Shown here piece by piece: positions 12,718-38,190 of a stretch of DNA of 64,000 nt. Within the stretch, counting starts at the first letter, position 1. Every line of letters starts with the position of its first letter. The notes under the pieces are model-generated. The model had not been told where the DNA came from. It did no database searches and saw only the letters and a program-made list of their open reading frames with translations. The DNA is taken from contig NC_092526.1 in the NCBI RefSeq assembly GCF_037038585.1, forward strand, positions 40,187,501 to 40,251,500, written 5' to 3'. Source of the DNA: Patagioenas fasciata (taxonomy: Eukaryota > Chordata > Aves > Columbiformes > Columbidae). Both the position numbers and the translations under genes were made by a program.

Positions 12718-13222
12718 GCCCAGCCATCCGTCTGAGCTGGGATCATACAAATCAGTCGCTTTAAAAGTAATGAAGCGTATGAGGAGTTATTATAATAAAT
12801 TATTTTAATCAATGCCTCTTAGAAGCAGCTGCTCTTCAGAGAATGAGGAAAAGGAAAAGAAGCTATAATGTGGCCAGGAAGAAATAGGAAGCTTTTTCAA
12901 TTTGCTTTGCAGCTGCCAAGGTAGGTGCCTGGCAAGGAATAATGATGGCTAGAAATCACTTCCTAGAGCCAGAGCAGACAGGTTATAAATGGGCAGATTT
13001 ATCGCACATATGTGGAAGGAAGATAATGACCTAGTTGATGGAGACAGGGGTTTATCGAGAAGATAGAAACTGTGCTGATAGAAATTAAATTTATCTGGGA
13101 TTTAGTAAGTATGCTTTGAGGAGGGATAGGAGAGACAGAAGTATCTTCTATACAAGCACATATACGTGGTTATCAAGTAAAAAAGCGTCAGGTTAAACCG
13201 TTCCCATCCTGCAGACACTTAC

Positions 13223-14502
13223 ACTGCGCGCTACTGCTGTCCAAAGCGTTCGTGGCTGAGAGATCCAGTGAGTTGGGCCTCTGCGCCCTCCTGGGCTGGC
13301 TCTGCCCGGGGTTCCTGGCCATGCTCGGGACGCTGACCGTGGCCGCGTCCTGCACGGGACAGGGGTTGCTGTTGTTGTTGTTGGCGTTTGTCCGGCCGCT
13401 CTCCAGCGGGCGCTCCCTCCGGTCGACCAGGCGGTCCAGAACGCCTTCGTCATGGCCAACCTGCTGCTCCCGCCTCAGCAGGGGCTCATGCTCATCGGGG
13501 CTTGAGTTAATATTCAGTCGACTGTCCTCTCCGCTGAACTGGTTCTGAAGCATCTCCTGGGCCCTCTGCACCACCAGGCTGGCCGTCTGGCCCGACGGCA
13601 CCGTGCCGTTGGCGTACTGCGTTGTGCCCGCGTGGGGGTTCGCGCCGTGGCCTCTTCCCGCCACTCCGTTCACGGTGACCGTCACGACGTGAGGCTCTGC
13701 AGTGTTGATAGTGTTCATCTTGGCGACGCCTGTCTCCACTTGCTTCAAGTTGGATTTGTGCTTGCCACCAAATTTTAACCGCGGCTCCTTTGTTGAATTT
13801 TTGGTGTTCAGGGGGAGGCTGGTAGGCCTTTTCGGAAGGTTCTGTTGCTTGGGTAGAGGATAGACCTGAGCAGATGGGACATCGGGAATCAAACACGCCT
13901 GACCGTTGCCAGCTTGCGTGAAGTCCTGCTGTCCTGTCACCTCTACCGCAAGTTTTATCAGCGGATAAAGCAAGCTGGAACTCGTGCTGCTGAGCGGATC
14001 TGGCCCGCTGAACTGCTTCAGTGAATGTTCCATCAGATTCTCATCAGAGCTTTCCTTCAGGTTCTTATCCACTTCTTTTGGATCCAATTTATTTGTCTCT
14101 AAGTCCTCCTCTGTGAGCTGCAGACAAACAGGGGTGGGCCCACCCGGCTGCAGGACGTTTGTAGGATGTAAGTTTGTTTCATCCGAATAAGGCATTTCGG
14201 AGATGGTGGTCATGCCAGTGCTGGGAGTGAGGCCAGTTGTGTTGGTGGTGGTGGTGTTGGTGGACAAACTGGTGACGCTTGTCTCAGGACTAGGGATGCG
14301 GGCTTGTGCTTGCTGCCGCTCATAGTTAATGGAGTTCCTGTTCTTTTCCCCCGAAGTCAATGGCGTAGTGGACACCAAATGTTCAGAAGAAATGTTCTTC
14401 ACGATGCTGTCAGTGTGGTGGATTGAATCCTCAATGTAGGAAGAGGAAGAGTAATCCGGATATGGCCTTATCTTGGATACACGCTTATGATGCGACAGAT
14501 TC
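13223..14502 (-). CDS. BMPR2: BMPR2 exon 12, long cytoplasmic tail
   Basis: The exon is 1280 nt, exactly the human length, and covers residues 529-956. It encodes most of the serine/threonine-rich C-terminal tail found only in this type II receptor, which in mammals contacts LIMK1, dynein light chain and other cytoskeletal partners. Landmarks are [34 protein letters not shown], a threonine run ([11 protein letters not shown]), [35 protein letters not shown], an asparagine run ([11 protein letters not shown]) and [19 protein letters not shown]. The gene-order end is GC-rich and diverges most from human ([14 protein letters not shown]). It is flanked by TTAAAG and GTAAGT. Loss of this exon shifts the frame. 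Confidence 0.98.
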
Positions 14503-18543
<4,041 letters not shown>

Positions 18544-18680
18544 CAGACTGTTCTCCTTCCAGGCTTCCGGGAATTTTGGTCTTTGCTTCTCTCTAGACAC
18601 CAGGACTTGCATATCTTCAAAAGTGGGATGGTTTCCGACTTCTGTCTGGAAAGCCATCTGGTACTCTGGCACTGATTCCC
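18544..18680 (-). CDS. BMPR2: BMPR2 exon 10, kinase C-lobe
   Basis: The exon is 137 nt, equal to human, and covers residues 426-471. It reads [20 protein letters not shown], then [20 protein letters not shown] and WKENSL. This is the G-helix region that shapes contacts with the type I receptor. It is flanked by TAACAG and GTGAGA and ends in phase 0. I see no substitution against human. Confidence 0.97.
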
Positions 18681-21230
<2,550 letters not shown>

Positions 21231-21391
21231 CTCGCTGATGGCTGCGTTGTCCTCCTCACCCGGGCGCACCAGTCTGTTTCCAGTTAACTTCATGGAGAGC
21301 CCAAAATCGCTAATGACGCACGTTCCATCGTTCTTCACCAGTACGTTGCGGCTGTTCAGGTCACGGTGCGATATTGCAGGTTTGTAATGGT
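21231..21391 (-). CDS. BMPR2: BMPR2 exon 8, catalytic and activation loops
   Basis: The exon is 161 nt, equal to human, and covers residues 323-376. It holds the catalytic loop [15 protein letters not shown] with the proton-acceptor aspartate (human D333) and the metal-binding [15 protein letters not shown], followed by [12 protein letters not shown] of the activation segment. One change from human is seen (SMK for SMR). It is flanked by AAACAG and GTGAGC. With HRD and DFG both intact, the kinase should be active. Confidence 0.97.
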
Positions 21392-28405
<7,014 letters not shown>

Positions 28406-28516
28406 CTGCGAGCATCCTGTATCCAAAGAACAGAGCGGCAATCAAAACAGCCAGGACAGACACAGAGGCGAGGGCAATAACTATCGTCTCATCTCGATGG
28501 AAAGAATGAGAAGAAT
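28406..28516 (-). CDS. BMPR2: BMPR2 exon 4, transmembrane segment
   Basis: The exon is 111 nt, the same length as in human, and covers residues 140-177. It encodes a short stalk ([10 protein letters not shown]), then one hydrophobic span ([20 protein letters not shown]) and the stop-transfer start GYRMLAG. It anchors the receptor in the plasma membrane. Its acceptor is preceded by a run of 24 T and then CCCCAG, an unusually pure polypyrimidine tract. Both ends are in phase 1, so the exon can be skipped without shifting frame, which would remove the membrane span. It lies 20 kb downstream of exon 3 in gene order. Confidence 0.97.
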
Positions 28517-28522
28517 CTGGGG

Positions 28523-28546
28523 AAAAAAAAAAAAAAAAAAAAAAAA
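28523..28546 (-). repeat. 24-T homopolymer at the exon 4 splice acceptor
   Basis: The plus strand has 24 consecutive A from 28523 to 28546. On the transcript this is T24 followed by CCCCAG and exon 4. It forms the polypyrimidine tract of the acceptor. Homopolymers of this length are prone to slippage, so its length is likely polymorphic and also open to sequencing error. Confidence 0.95.
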
Positions 28547-31500
28547 TGAAGGCTTTAATTGTAAATTTGAAAGAATTGGCACGATAAAACATGAATTGTT
28601 ATCAACGAAGAAAACACACTGTGCTGCTATCTGCGCCTTATTCCGCTGTCCTGGTATGAATGGGGTTTGCAACCTTTACAAGCATTTTTAATTCTTTTCC
28701 TCAGAATGAAAATCTCCAGGTTTGCTAATAATGCCGCCAATGTGATGAACAGCGAATGTTTTGTATTCGGGTACCTACAACATACACGAGATACAAGTCA
28801 GTTCGTGCAGGTATTTCAGCACACTTTGCGGTTTCATCTTTTTCAAGGTAACATTTGATTTTTGTCAAAAATGGAAGTATTTTGCCTTTTTTTTTGCCCT
28901 GAGGGGGAAAAGGTTTTCAAGAACCTATTTGTTGGTGTCTTGCATGGTCAGGTTAACGCGTCTCCACATCAGATCCTGGTCTTCCTTCTTGCAGCCATAT
29001 GAAAATGCAGCCACTTTAATACAAAAATCTATTACTGCAGATATCCCTCTGATGTCGGAATCACTGGAATGTGGCGCTACAAGACCTCGTTTACTTTGGC
29101 TTCAAAACCAAGATTGGGAACTATGTTGAAACTTGTCTTATATATTGCTAAAAGTACTCCTTAAAAGACTGTAACGAGACCTAACTATTCGAAAACCGCA
29201 AAATATAAAATGGCTTAAACACTGGGTAAACTTTTAGGTGAGACTGAAATACAATTTATCCCAGTCCATATTAGCTGAAAAAACTGATGGGTTCACTTTG
29301 CTTGAAGTGCATTTAAAAGAAATGAAACGTGATTCGCTTATTGCATTTCCTGGTGTGAACAGACACAAGAGAACCGGGTAAGGGGAAAAAGCAAATTTAG
29401 AAGATGACAGCTTCCATTTTTACATGACCATAATAGTATGAGGAAATAATAAAAAGCGGGTGAAACAAAACACCAGAGAGAATTTCAGCTGTGATAGAAG
29501 TACGGGAAAAATCACCCACCGAAACCAACATGCTTATATCTTATAAACCCTTTTAATAAGACACCATCAAATTCACATTTGTTCCGTCAAAAGAAATATC
29601 ACCACTGCTGGTTTTGGTAAATTAGTTTCACTAAGAAAATAAGCTATCGCCACTGAGCAAGAGCTGTGACTTGCATTGCGAGGAGGTGAAAAGATACGCG
29701 TTAGAATCGTTTAAATGAGGAATCCCAATATGTACCTATATATCTAAAACCACACGATCACAAAGGAAACAGTCACATCACACAAAGCTATATGAAATGC
29801 TACACAGGCGCAAGAAGCTGAATGATTGCTGACAGGGAAACTGGAATTTGCATTGTATTGGCTGAATTTATTTACACGGACTGTCAGTCATTGCCCAGCA
29901 AGGACAACCTTACTATCTTTTATTTGTAAATCTACAGAAAAAGCACAAAACAAACACAATGACAAAAAGAACAGATGGCTCCCAAAAGCTCACAAAAAGT
30001 GTTATTTCTTCTTTGTATGACCAATAACTTTCGATGCCATCAGACTATCAAACTTCCTTAAATAGAACAAAAAGGACATGGCACCTATCGACCCAGTTTT
30101 AAAACCTTGCAAAGCTTAAGAAAACTCTTCTTAGCTAATTCATTCTTTCAATCCCTCTCTTTCTTTGGATATGTTTCATCTTCAGCATTTTACAGCAGCT
30201 CTTGACTTGCCTTTAAATGCCTAGATAAGAAATGCTAGAAAAGCCAAAACCAGATAGGACCTCTGAAGGCATTTGCAGAGGTTTGCATTTCCTCTCAGCT
30301 ATTTTTAAGTAAAATAATACATATTTTATATGTACATCCATGAGCCTTGGTATTATTTGGAGATGCACTTTAACTCACCACAAGGCACATCGATGTGGGT
30401 CAATAAAAGTAATTACTGACCTTTGAGCAAGTCACTGCTTAAGGATGAAATGATGAATAATAAAGAATGAAATGAGAATGTTTAAATAAGAATCAAACAC
30501 ACAGGTATACAAATTTCTGTTCACGGTTTCTTCCCAGCTTCAGCTGCATCACAGAGCGCACACACAGAACCAGCAACACTAGTAGCTCAATATTATTCCC
30601 AACCCAATGTATAGCATAAAAAAACCCAATAGCATATGCTGAGCGGAATTAGCTGCGGACTCCACAAAGTCCAGTGATGAAGGAGTTGACTGCTAAGCCA
30701 AATTTTGCCCACACTTGTTCGCAGGAGATATAGGGAAAGCTTCTTCAGGCTTCTGTCACCAAAAGCAGAATGTACCGTACGTAGGTGCTTGTTCCATCGC
30801 TATTTATATGTGGGGGTTTTACTTCCAACTTCCATCTAAGCCCCATGATCTAAACCCAAAAAACAAAACAAAAAATTGAAACCAACTGTTGTAAGGCCCC
30901 AAACATGTGAGGAACCAACTTCTCACCCCCCTCGGCGGCAAAGGGAGAGCACCACACGTACACACTTCTACCTTAAAACATTTCTGCCGGTAACCCTGAC
31001 ACTAGTCAACATTTTTCCCATGTCCACCAATCCCATCACAAAGAAATATCACAGTAAATAGTGTAACAGTCTTTTTTTAAGCAAAAGAAACAAAGCAGGA
31101 CTGATGAAAATAGCCGAGCTCCTCCAGGCTGGGGAGCAGCTGGTAACCACCAAGCCACCCTTCCCAGAAGCGTCCTGACCTCGCCATCAATAAAGGGCTT
31201 GTTGTTGGCTTCCAAAAACCCAAGTACAACAGCTCCTGTGTACGGAGAGAATGTTGTCAGAGGTACACAGGACTAATTGAGAACGGATTTCAGAGCAGAG
31301 AAGGCTCCTGCGAGTGGGCAGGAGTGAGTCATGGGCCGGCCGGCCTGGCCGGGATCCACCCGCGGCGCCTCATGCGCAGCAGCCACGTCTCCCTCTCCTC
31401 TCATAGCTGCCCTCAGAGTTTCCAAACACTCGGGCAGCATCTTTGGTGAATTTATTAGTTAAGCTTCCACATTGCCACACACGGAGGCTGGCTACGGCTG

Positions 31501-32889
31501 CCATCCTGAGCTTCCCCAGGAGTGACACAGAAGGAAGAATGCTGACAGTGCTAATGGCAGCAGGAGGAATAATATTTTTCCTTCAAATTAAATCTTCCAC
31601 TACAGACATAAGCTCGTAATATTAATTAATGCAAAAGTATTCCAATTTGTGCCTATGCTTCAAAAAGCTGCTTCTATTATTCCTCCGTAATTTAGCTTTC
31701 CAAAATGAAAGTCTCTTTTGTATGCTTCCTGTTTCCGTATTTAAAAATTAGCACTTATCCCACTAGCGGAGAACATTTTGAGAACTCAGAGATAAAACCA
31801 GGTAAGTACAGCAATGGTGAAGGAGTCTGTAAACACAAAGAGCTCCTCCCGGTGTGAGGCAGCTGGGAGGAGTGGCATGATGGGACGGACCCCGAGCGAC
31901 ATCCAGACCCATCAATGACAGTATTCCGTGCCATTAGCGTCAGGCTTTGTATTTCGGGAGACTGGGGTTTTCTGGTTGGGGAGACGACGTTCTGGTTCTG
32001 CTCCATTTCAGTTTGCCACGTTGTAAAACTAGGAAACCCACGGGGAAAAATGTCATTGTGTAATTAAAGGCTTTAACACAACACAAGCACACACCAGGAG
32101 ATGGCCTTAAAACTGTGCAGGCAATGATGTTGTTTCCTTCTGATCTTGAAATGTTTGAAGATGAAACCTTGGGCTTTGAAATGTTGTTTTAATGCTGTGT
32201 ATTTACGTGGTGGTGATCGTATAACAAAGGATATTTACTCACAAATTTCCACCAGCTCTCTCTATTGCTATTAAAGCTTCTCTTTCTATTTATAGAAATC
32301 TGCCTGCTCTTCAAGCAAATGACTCACAGCTGTTTATCTGTCACAGAGTAGTAAATACCTAGAAAATAGATGTGTGTGTTTAAGCATTGTATAAAAACAT
32401 TTTACAGAAACATACAATTATTCTACATAATGAAAATCAGTTTTAAAAGTAATTACCTATGTTCCCGCAGAATCTCTGGTATCATTATACTAGAAGCCAC
32501 GTGGTCTTACAGCCGATAGATACCAAAATGTTAATATTTATTTCAATGGCCATATCACCAAGTAAGTAGCAACATCAGCCTCCAACAACTAAGAAAAACA
32601 GCATCCTCTAACCGTCACAGCACAACGGTTCCATCTGATCCTTCAAAGCCACTACAGCTGTACGACTGATCAAAGTCAGTAAAATTACACGGGGACTTGA
32701 GGATCTGCCCATACAGATTGCTTGACAAAGCAGCAGAGTCTTCACGCCGTCCTACAACTATTTCTTTGATGTGATAGATTCAATATGTTCATTGCCAATC
32801 TGTTGCACGAGTTGCTTTTCCATTAAAGAATCTTAAGGATGCTGCGGATGAAGGAAAGCTGATGGTTCAGTCACCAGCGCAGCACAGGG

Positions 32890-33085
32890 TGGAATCACGG
32901 AATCGTTTGGGTTGGAAGGGACCAGAGTCCAACCATTAACCCAACCCTGGCACTACCCCATGGCCCTGAGAGCTTTCTCTCCTAAGTGTCCCCAAAAAGC
33001 CCTGGATGGGAGGCTGGTGGGACAACAGGGCCTTCAGCTGCACGTGCCCGCAAATGGGCACTGCCCTTCGGAAAAGGCACTTCCC
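32890..33085 (-). mobile_element. Degenerate CR1 fragment
   Basis: It begins AATCACGGAATCGTTTGGGT and TGGAAGGGACC on the plus strand, a reversed CR1 3' tail, followed by GTCCAACCATTAACCCAACC. Beyond about 32970 similarity fades, so the right limit is approximate. Confidence 0.7.
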
Positions 33086-33944
33086 CAGCTTAATTAAGTC
33101 TACTTGCTTTTGAAGTGGCCTTTCTTTACACGGTGACCCAGTGTATGACAGCGATAAGATCTCGGCCCATTGACAAAGCATACAACAAGCCATCTTTTCC
33201 AGCGGCCCGTAGATGGCTCAGCCAGTTTCTACACAAAGCTTACGTCAAACGCGGCCTAGGAATCAGCCCTGACTGCATCCTAGCAGTGCGTGCCAACCAA
33301 ACCAAAACACCTCCTCGTGTCTCTTTTCTCCTCTTTTCTGGACAGTCATGGACATTTCTTTCCAAGCAACGCCACCTCATTCCTGACCCAGCACCCCACA
33401 GCAAAGGGGGCTCGGCCCTCATCACGCTGCAGCAAACGGCCAGAGAGCTTCCAATGCAAACACAACAACTCCGACTGTTTTAAGTACATCTTAAATTCGT
33501 TCAGAGCAGGGAAGAGAAAGCCAAAGGAAAACAAAGAACAAACAGTAAGCAGGGAACGTGTAGCCAAGAAAGATGTTAGTAGCCTTTTAGAAACCATGGA
33601 CGTAAGTCAGAGTTTCATATATGCAAACAAGAATCCCAATCACACGGCCTTCCACAGCGATTGAACTAAACACATTTAAATCCACATTTTTAGTTAAGTT
33701 GGAACAACAAGGTCAGAATTAAGTTATATTCTACAGACCTGTCTAATGAACTCCAGCAGGAGCTATGGGCAGTTTTCTATTAAACTCATGCACAGCTGAG
33801 CACAACGAAAGCAAAAAACCAGTATTTCCTAAAAATCTTTTGCCGCTCACCTAAAATTTAAGGGGTGCACGTCTTAAAACAACCATCATTCTAATTCTGA
33901 TTTATGAGCTTGCCAGCTTGAAGTGAGGCTGTATCCTTCTGTTT

Positions 33945-34015
33945 GTTATTTATTAATAGTAATATTTATTATTTATTTATAATTTGCTTGACAGATTATT
34001 AATAAAATTAAAATC
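33945..34015. repeat. AT-rich low-complexity stretch
   Basis: A run of TTATTTATTAATAGTAATAT-like sequence made nearly only of A and T. No function inferred. Confidence 0.7.
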
Positions 34016-34881
34016 CATGTCCAAATTCTGTAAGGAGATGGTATAAGATGTAGCTATCTGATACCCGTCAACGTGACCACCTTCAAAACTCAAAGCAAAG
34101 TTAAGGAGCGCTGTTTCACATACAATTTTTGGAGGCACCTGAATGCACAATGACGTTAGCAAGAAAACCTTGATGGAAAAGGACTGAGCACTCACCGCTC
34201 ACACAGACGAAAGCACAACAGGAACTGTATTCTTTGTAGGAAACGGTGCAATATTCTTTAACAAAATATTCCCGCCAAGGCAGTTTTCTTTTGTAACTGG
34301 AAGCCCAGCAAATCCCTGGTTTCTAGTCTACCGGCTTAGATGAAGCAGAAGATACGCACCTTGTTCCATTCATTTCATTATTTGAAGAAAACATCTAAAT
34401 AGTCGTCGGCGTGTTTCCACTTTGTGCTTAGCACCATTATATTTGACTGATTTTAACTTTTGATATAGAATCTTTCATACTTCTTGTCGTGATGTGTCCT
34501 GTATGATGCGTCTTTTTACGTTTGTTTGGTGGGTTTTTTCCACATCGGAAGAGGTAAAATTTGGCTGCAAAATTTCTTTTCCACAAGGTGCTCCAGAGGA
34601 ACTCGGAGCCAGGCTGCGCGTGTTAGATTTGCCTTTTCTTGTTTGTTTTGAAAACCGAAGCCTGCACTGCCAGATGAAACTTCAAAATTAAGCATGTCTG
34701 GTAATTTCTTTGGCAGAGAAGTGGATTAGCAGCTTGTCACTAATTCCTGAGCTGATAAAAACGCAATGCAACTCCTCTTTCTGCCTTTTCTTCTGAGTTC
34801 CAGCATCTTCAGTGTGATTACTAATGCTACTGAAGAGACTCTTATACTCGTATCATGATGTATGTAAAACAAATGGCAATT

Positions 34882-34896
34882 AAAAAAAAAAAAAAA
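34882..34896. repeat. Poly(A) run of 15
   Basis: A 15-base A homopolymer about 25 bp before the CR1 copy at 34922. CR1 elements do not end in poly(A), so it is probably unrelated to that insertion. Confidence 0.8.
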
Positions 34897-34921
34897 TTTC
34901 TAAAGTTTCATATATATAGAT

Positions 34922-36288
34922 AAAGGGCAAGAAGGAGGACCCAGGTAACTACAGACCAGTCAGCCTCACCTCCATCCCTGGGAAACTGATGGAACGACTT
35001 CTCCTTGGTGCCACCTCAAGGCATCTCAGGGTTAAGAGGGTCATTAGGGTCAGTCAACATGGCTTCACCACGGCGAAGTTGTGCTTGACCAACCTCATTG
35101 GCTTTTATGAGGACATAACAAGACAAATGGATGATTGCAGAGCGGTGGACGTGGTCTGCCTTGACTTGAGTAAGGGATTTGACACAGTCTCCCACAGCAT
35201 CCTCACAGCTGAACTGAGGGGGTGCGGTCTGGATGACCGGGTAGTGAGGTGGACTGGGAACTGGCTGAAGGGAAGAAGTCAGAGAGTCGTGGTCAGTGGG
35301 GCAGAGTCCAGTTGAGGCCTGGATCCAGTGCAGTGCCTCAGGGGTCAGTACTGGGGCCTGTATTGTTCAATATATTCATTAATGACTTGGATGAGGGAAT
35401 AGAGTGACTGTCAGCAAGTTTGCTGGTGACACCAAGCTGGGAGGAGTGGCTGACACGGCAGAGGCTGTGCTGCCATCCAGAGACCTGGACAGGCTGGAGA
35501 GCTGGGCGGGGAAAAATGTAATGAAATAGAACAAGGGCAAGTGTAGAGTCTTGAATCTGGGCAGGAACAACCCCAGGTTCCACTATGAGTTGGGGAATGA
35601 CCTATTAGAGAGCAGCATAGAGGAAAGGGACCTGGGGGTCCTGGGGACAGCAGGGTGACCATGAGCCAGCATTGGGCCCTTGTGGCCAGGAAGGCCAATG
35701 GTACCTGGGGTGGGTTAGAAGGGGGTGGTCAGTAGGTCAGAGAGGTTCTCCTGCCCCTCTGCTCTGCCCTGGGGAGACCACACCTGGAATATTGTGTCCA
35801 GTTGTGGCCCCTCAGTTCCAGAAGGACAGGGAACTGCTGGAGAGAGTCCAGCGCAGCCACCAAGATGCTGAAGGGAGTGGAGCATCTCCCGTGTGAGGAA
35901 AGGCTGAGGGAGCTGGGGCTCTGGAGCTGGAGAAGAGGAGACTGAGGGGTGACTCATTCATGGGGATCAATATGGAAAGGGGGAGTGTCAGGAGGATGGA
36001 GCCAGGCTCTTCTCGGTGACAACCAGTGACAGGACAAGGGGCAATGGGTGCAAACTGGAACACAGGAGGTTCCACTTAAATCTGAGAAGAAACTTGTTCC
36101 TGGTGAGGGTGGCAGAGCCTGGCCCAGGCTGCCCAGGGAGGTTGTGGAGTCTCCTTCTCTGCAGACATTCAAACCCGCCTGGACACCTTCCTGTGGAACC
36201 TCAGCTGGGTGTTCCTGCTCCATGGGGGGATTGCACTGGATGAGCTTTCCAGGGCCCTTCCAACCTCTGACATTCTTGGATTCGGTGA
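34922..36288 (+). mobile_element. CR1 LINE with partial reverse transcriptase (copy E)
   Basis: This is the longest CR1 copy, 1367 bp, antisense to BMPR2. It starts inside ORF2 with KGKKEDPGNYRPVSLTSIPG, then NQHGFT-like SQHGFTTAKLCLTNLIGFYE, VDVVCLDLSKGFDTVSHSIL and [13 protein letters not shown], the core motifs of a non-LTR reverse transcriptase. The catalytic FADD box reads FAGDTKLG, so one aspartate is lost. Frame breaks follow (stop near 35314; two-base loss at 35857). It ends TCTGACATTCTTGGATTCGG. It is 5'-truncated and dead. Confidence 0.95.
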
Positions 36289-37474
36289 AATACTTGGTTA
36301 CCACAGCAATAAAAGAAATACCTCATTTCTATAGGCAAACTGCAGTTGAGTACACTTCAAACTTGCCTTCAAGCTCAATGGAAAGCTAATTTGGGTACTT
36401 AACCACATACTGGGGACATCTTTATTGAAATAGTCAGAAAAATGTTGGGTTTTTTTATAAAAAGGCTGAAAAAAACTTCTACATTATCCCCTTCTATTGA
36501 TCTTGGAGCAACGGGACTTCTTCCTTATCAAACCAAAGGGTAACACTAGCTTTAACATAAGGGCACTGTTTTTAAACACTGCATCAAAAAATGCATGTGC
36601 TGCAATGAAAAAAAAAATGAGGAAAGCCTCTTGAAGCTATTTTAAGTTATTTTACATCCAATGGGCTCAGCAGCTAAATATTTCATGTTTGTAATGTTCC
36701 CAGGCACTAAAAATAGAGCCCAAAAATGACAGCAAAACACTAAAATGCCTGTTTTTACATGGGTGAGCAAGCAAACCAACCCCTCCACCCCTTCAGCAAG
36801 GGCAGCTCTGATCCCATGTGCCTGCATTTGGGAATGGTTTTTTCCTGTCAACCTTAGCAAAAGGTGATGAAAACTAAACTGATTTCATGGACAGGACTGT
36901 ACGGGGCGCTCATCCCGAGGTCATTTCCCCAAACATGCAACAAAATCTGAATTATAGCACAATTTTAGGCAACTGTTCAAGTAAAAGCCCAAAATCAGTA
37001 CCAACAAACAGGGTGAGGAGGAGTTCTAACAAAACCTTTTGTTGTGTTTCTGGTTTGTCTGAGCACTTCAGATCTAATGTCCCAAGTCATCTTAATACCG
37101 TCATCCTCAACTGTAATCATCCTCATGTGTAGCAAATATTGTCTGTACTACAACTTCGCTCTTCCTACTTTCTTCATTTCAAGAACGTTTTTCTGTGCTT
37201 TCAGTACAACTCCGCATAGCACACACTCTTGTATGTAAAAGGGTTTGTAATTTTAAATCCGAAGGCATGTGCTGCGGAGCTGTGAGTTAAACCTGACTGA
37301 CGTTTTAGAAACGTTCAAGATCGTGTTTGTCTGGCTAACGCAAATTCAAAATATATCCGCGGCTGCTCTACCTCTCCCTACCGTGGTGCAGAAGGGCAAA
37401 GCCTAACGTGAAAGTACATGGCCCATTTTCCCATTCGTCCTCCTTCATACTCTCCTGTATTCTCCATGTTAAAA

Positions 37475-37645
37475 AGGAACCTCCATCCTGTTTGTAGCCA
37501 CCTTTAAATGCTGGACCGCGGTGCTGAGGTGTCCTGTGCTCCCGAGGCTGCACAACCCCGGTTCTCTCAGCCTTCCCTCCTGGTCCTTGGATCATCTTGG
37601 TGACCGTGGTACAGCAGGGACCAAAGCTGAATACACTATTCCAGG
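37475..37645 (-). mobile_element. Old CR1 fragment
   Basis: The plus strand reads CTGTTTGTAGCCACCTTTAA, GAGGCTGCACAACCCCGGTT, CTCTCAGCCTTCCCTCCTGG and AAAGCTGAATACACTATTCC AGG-like sequence, which follows the antisense order of the CR1 ORF2 end. Divergence is high, so this is an old copy with approximate limits. Confidence 0.72.
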
Positions 37646-38127
37646 TGAGCAGAAGGAAATTAAGCAGAAGAAAAGAGAAAGGACCTCGGCAAGATCAGTA
37701 ATCTCCACTGACGTGCAGCTCCTGTTTCCAAGGCATCACCCTCTTCAAACAGACAGCTGCACCTGCTGGGAGGGCACACGAGGGGCTACAGTAGAGATGT
37801 GCAAATGCCTTTTTTTGGTTGTTTTTTTTTCCAGAACTGGAAATATAAAGCCAAGAGAAACTGGAGTTCTGTTTCTGGCTCAGATGTAGCGCAGCCTGAT
37901 GGTAGGTGGGTGACTCTTTGTGCTTTATGTTAGCCTGTTATACAACAGCACCTTCCCTAACTTCAAAGTTATTCTGATTACTTTAAAATAACATGAAGAT
38001 GAAAAAGACAATAACGATAAGCAGCAACCCTTAGTTTGCACTTATGCAAAATCCTTCGATGGATCTAAGTACTTGATTTCAGAGGAAATGGATGTCGGTT
38101 CCTTGTAGCACGAGCACCAGCTGAAAC

Positions 38128-38190
38128 GTCCATCCGTCCGTCCATCCATCACTCCCTCCATTCATCCATTTATCCGTCCCTCTCCATTCC
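38128..38190. repeat. Degenerate (TCCA/TCCG)n microsatellite
   Basis: Tetranucleotide repeats such as CCGTCCGTCCATCCATCACT with interruptions. Located in intron 3. Confidence 0.85.

Larger units (their letters stand above)
11386..13222 (-). other. BMPR2: BMPR2 intron 12
   Basis: The intron is 1837 bp with a GTAAGT donor and a CCTTCAG acceptor. It carries a CR1 fragment close to the acceptor and a 12-bp tandem repeat. The rest is unique AT-rich sequence with no coding signal. Confidence 0.95.

Noticed and set aside
13252-13896. Open frames of 98 and 129 codons overlapping BMPR2 exon 12
   Set aside because: They are antisense and out-of-frame shadows of a long GC-rich coding exon and carry no domain.
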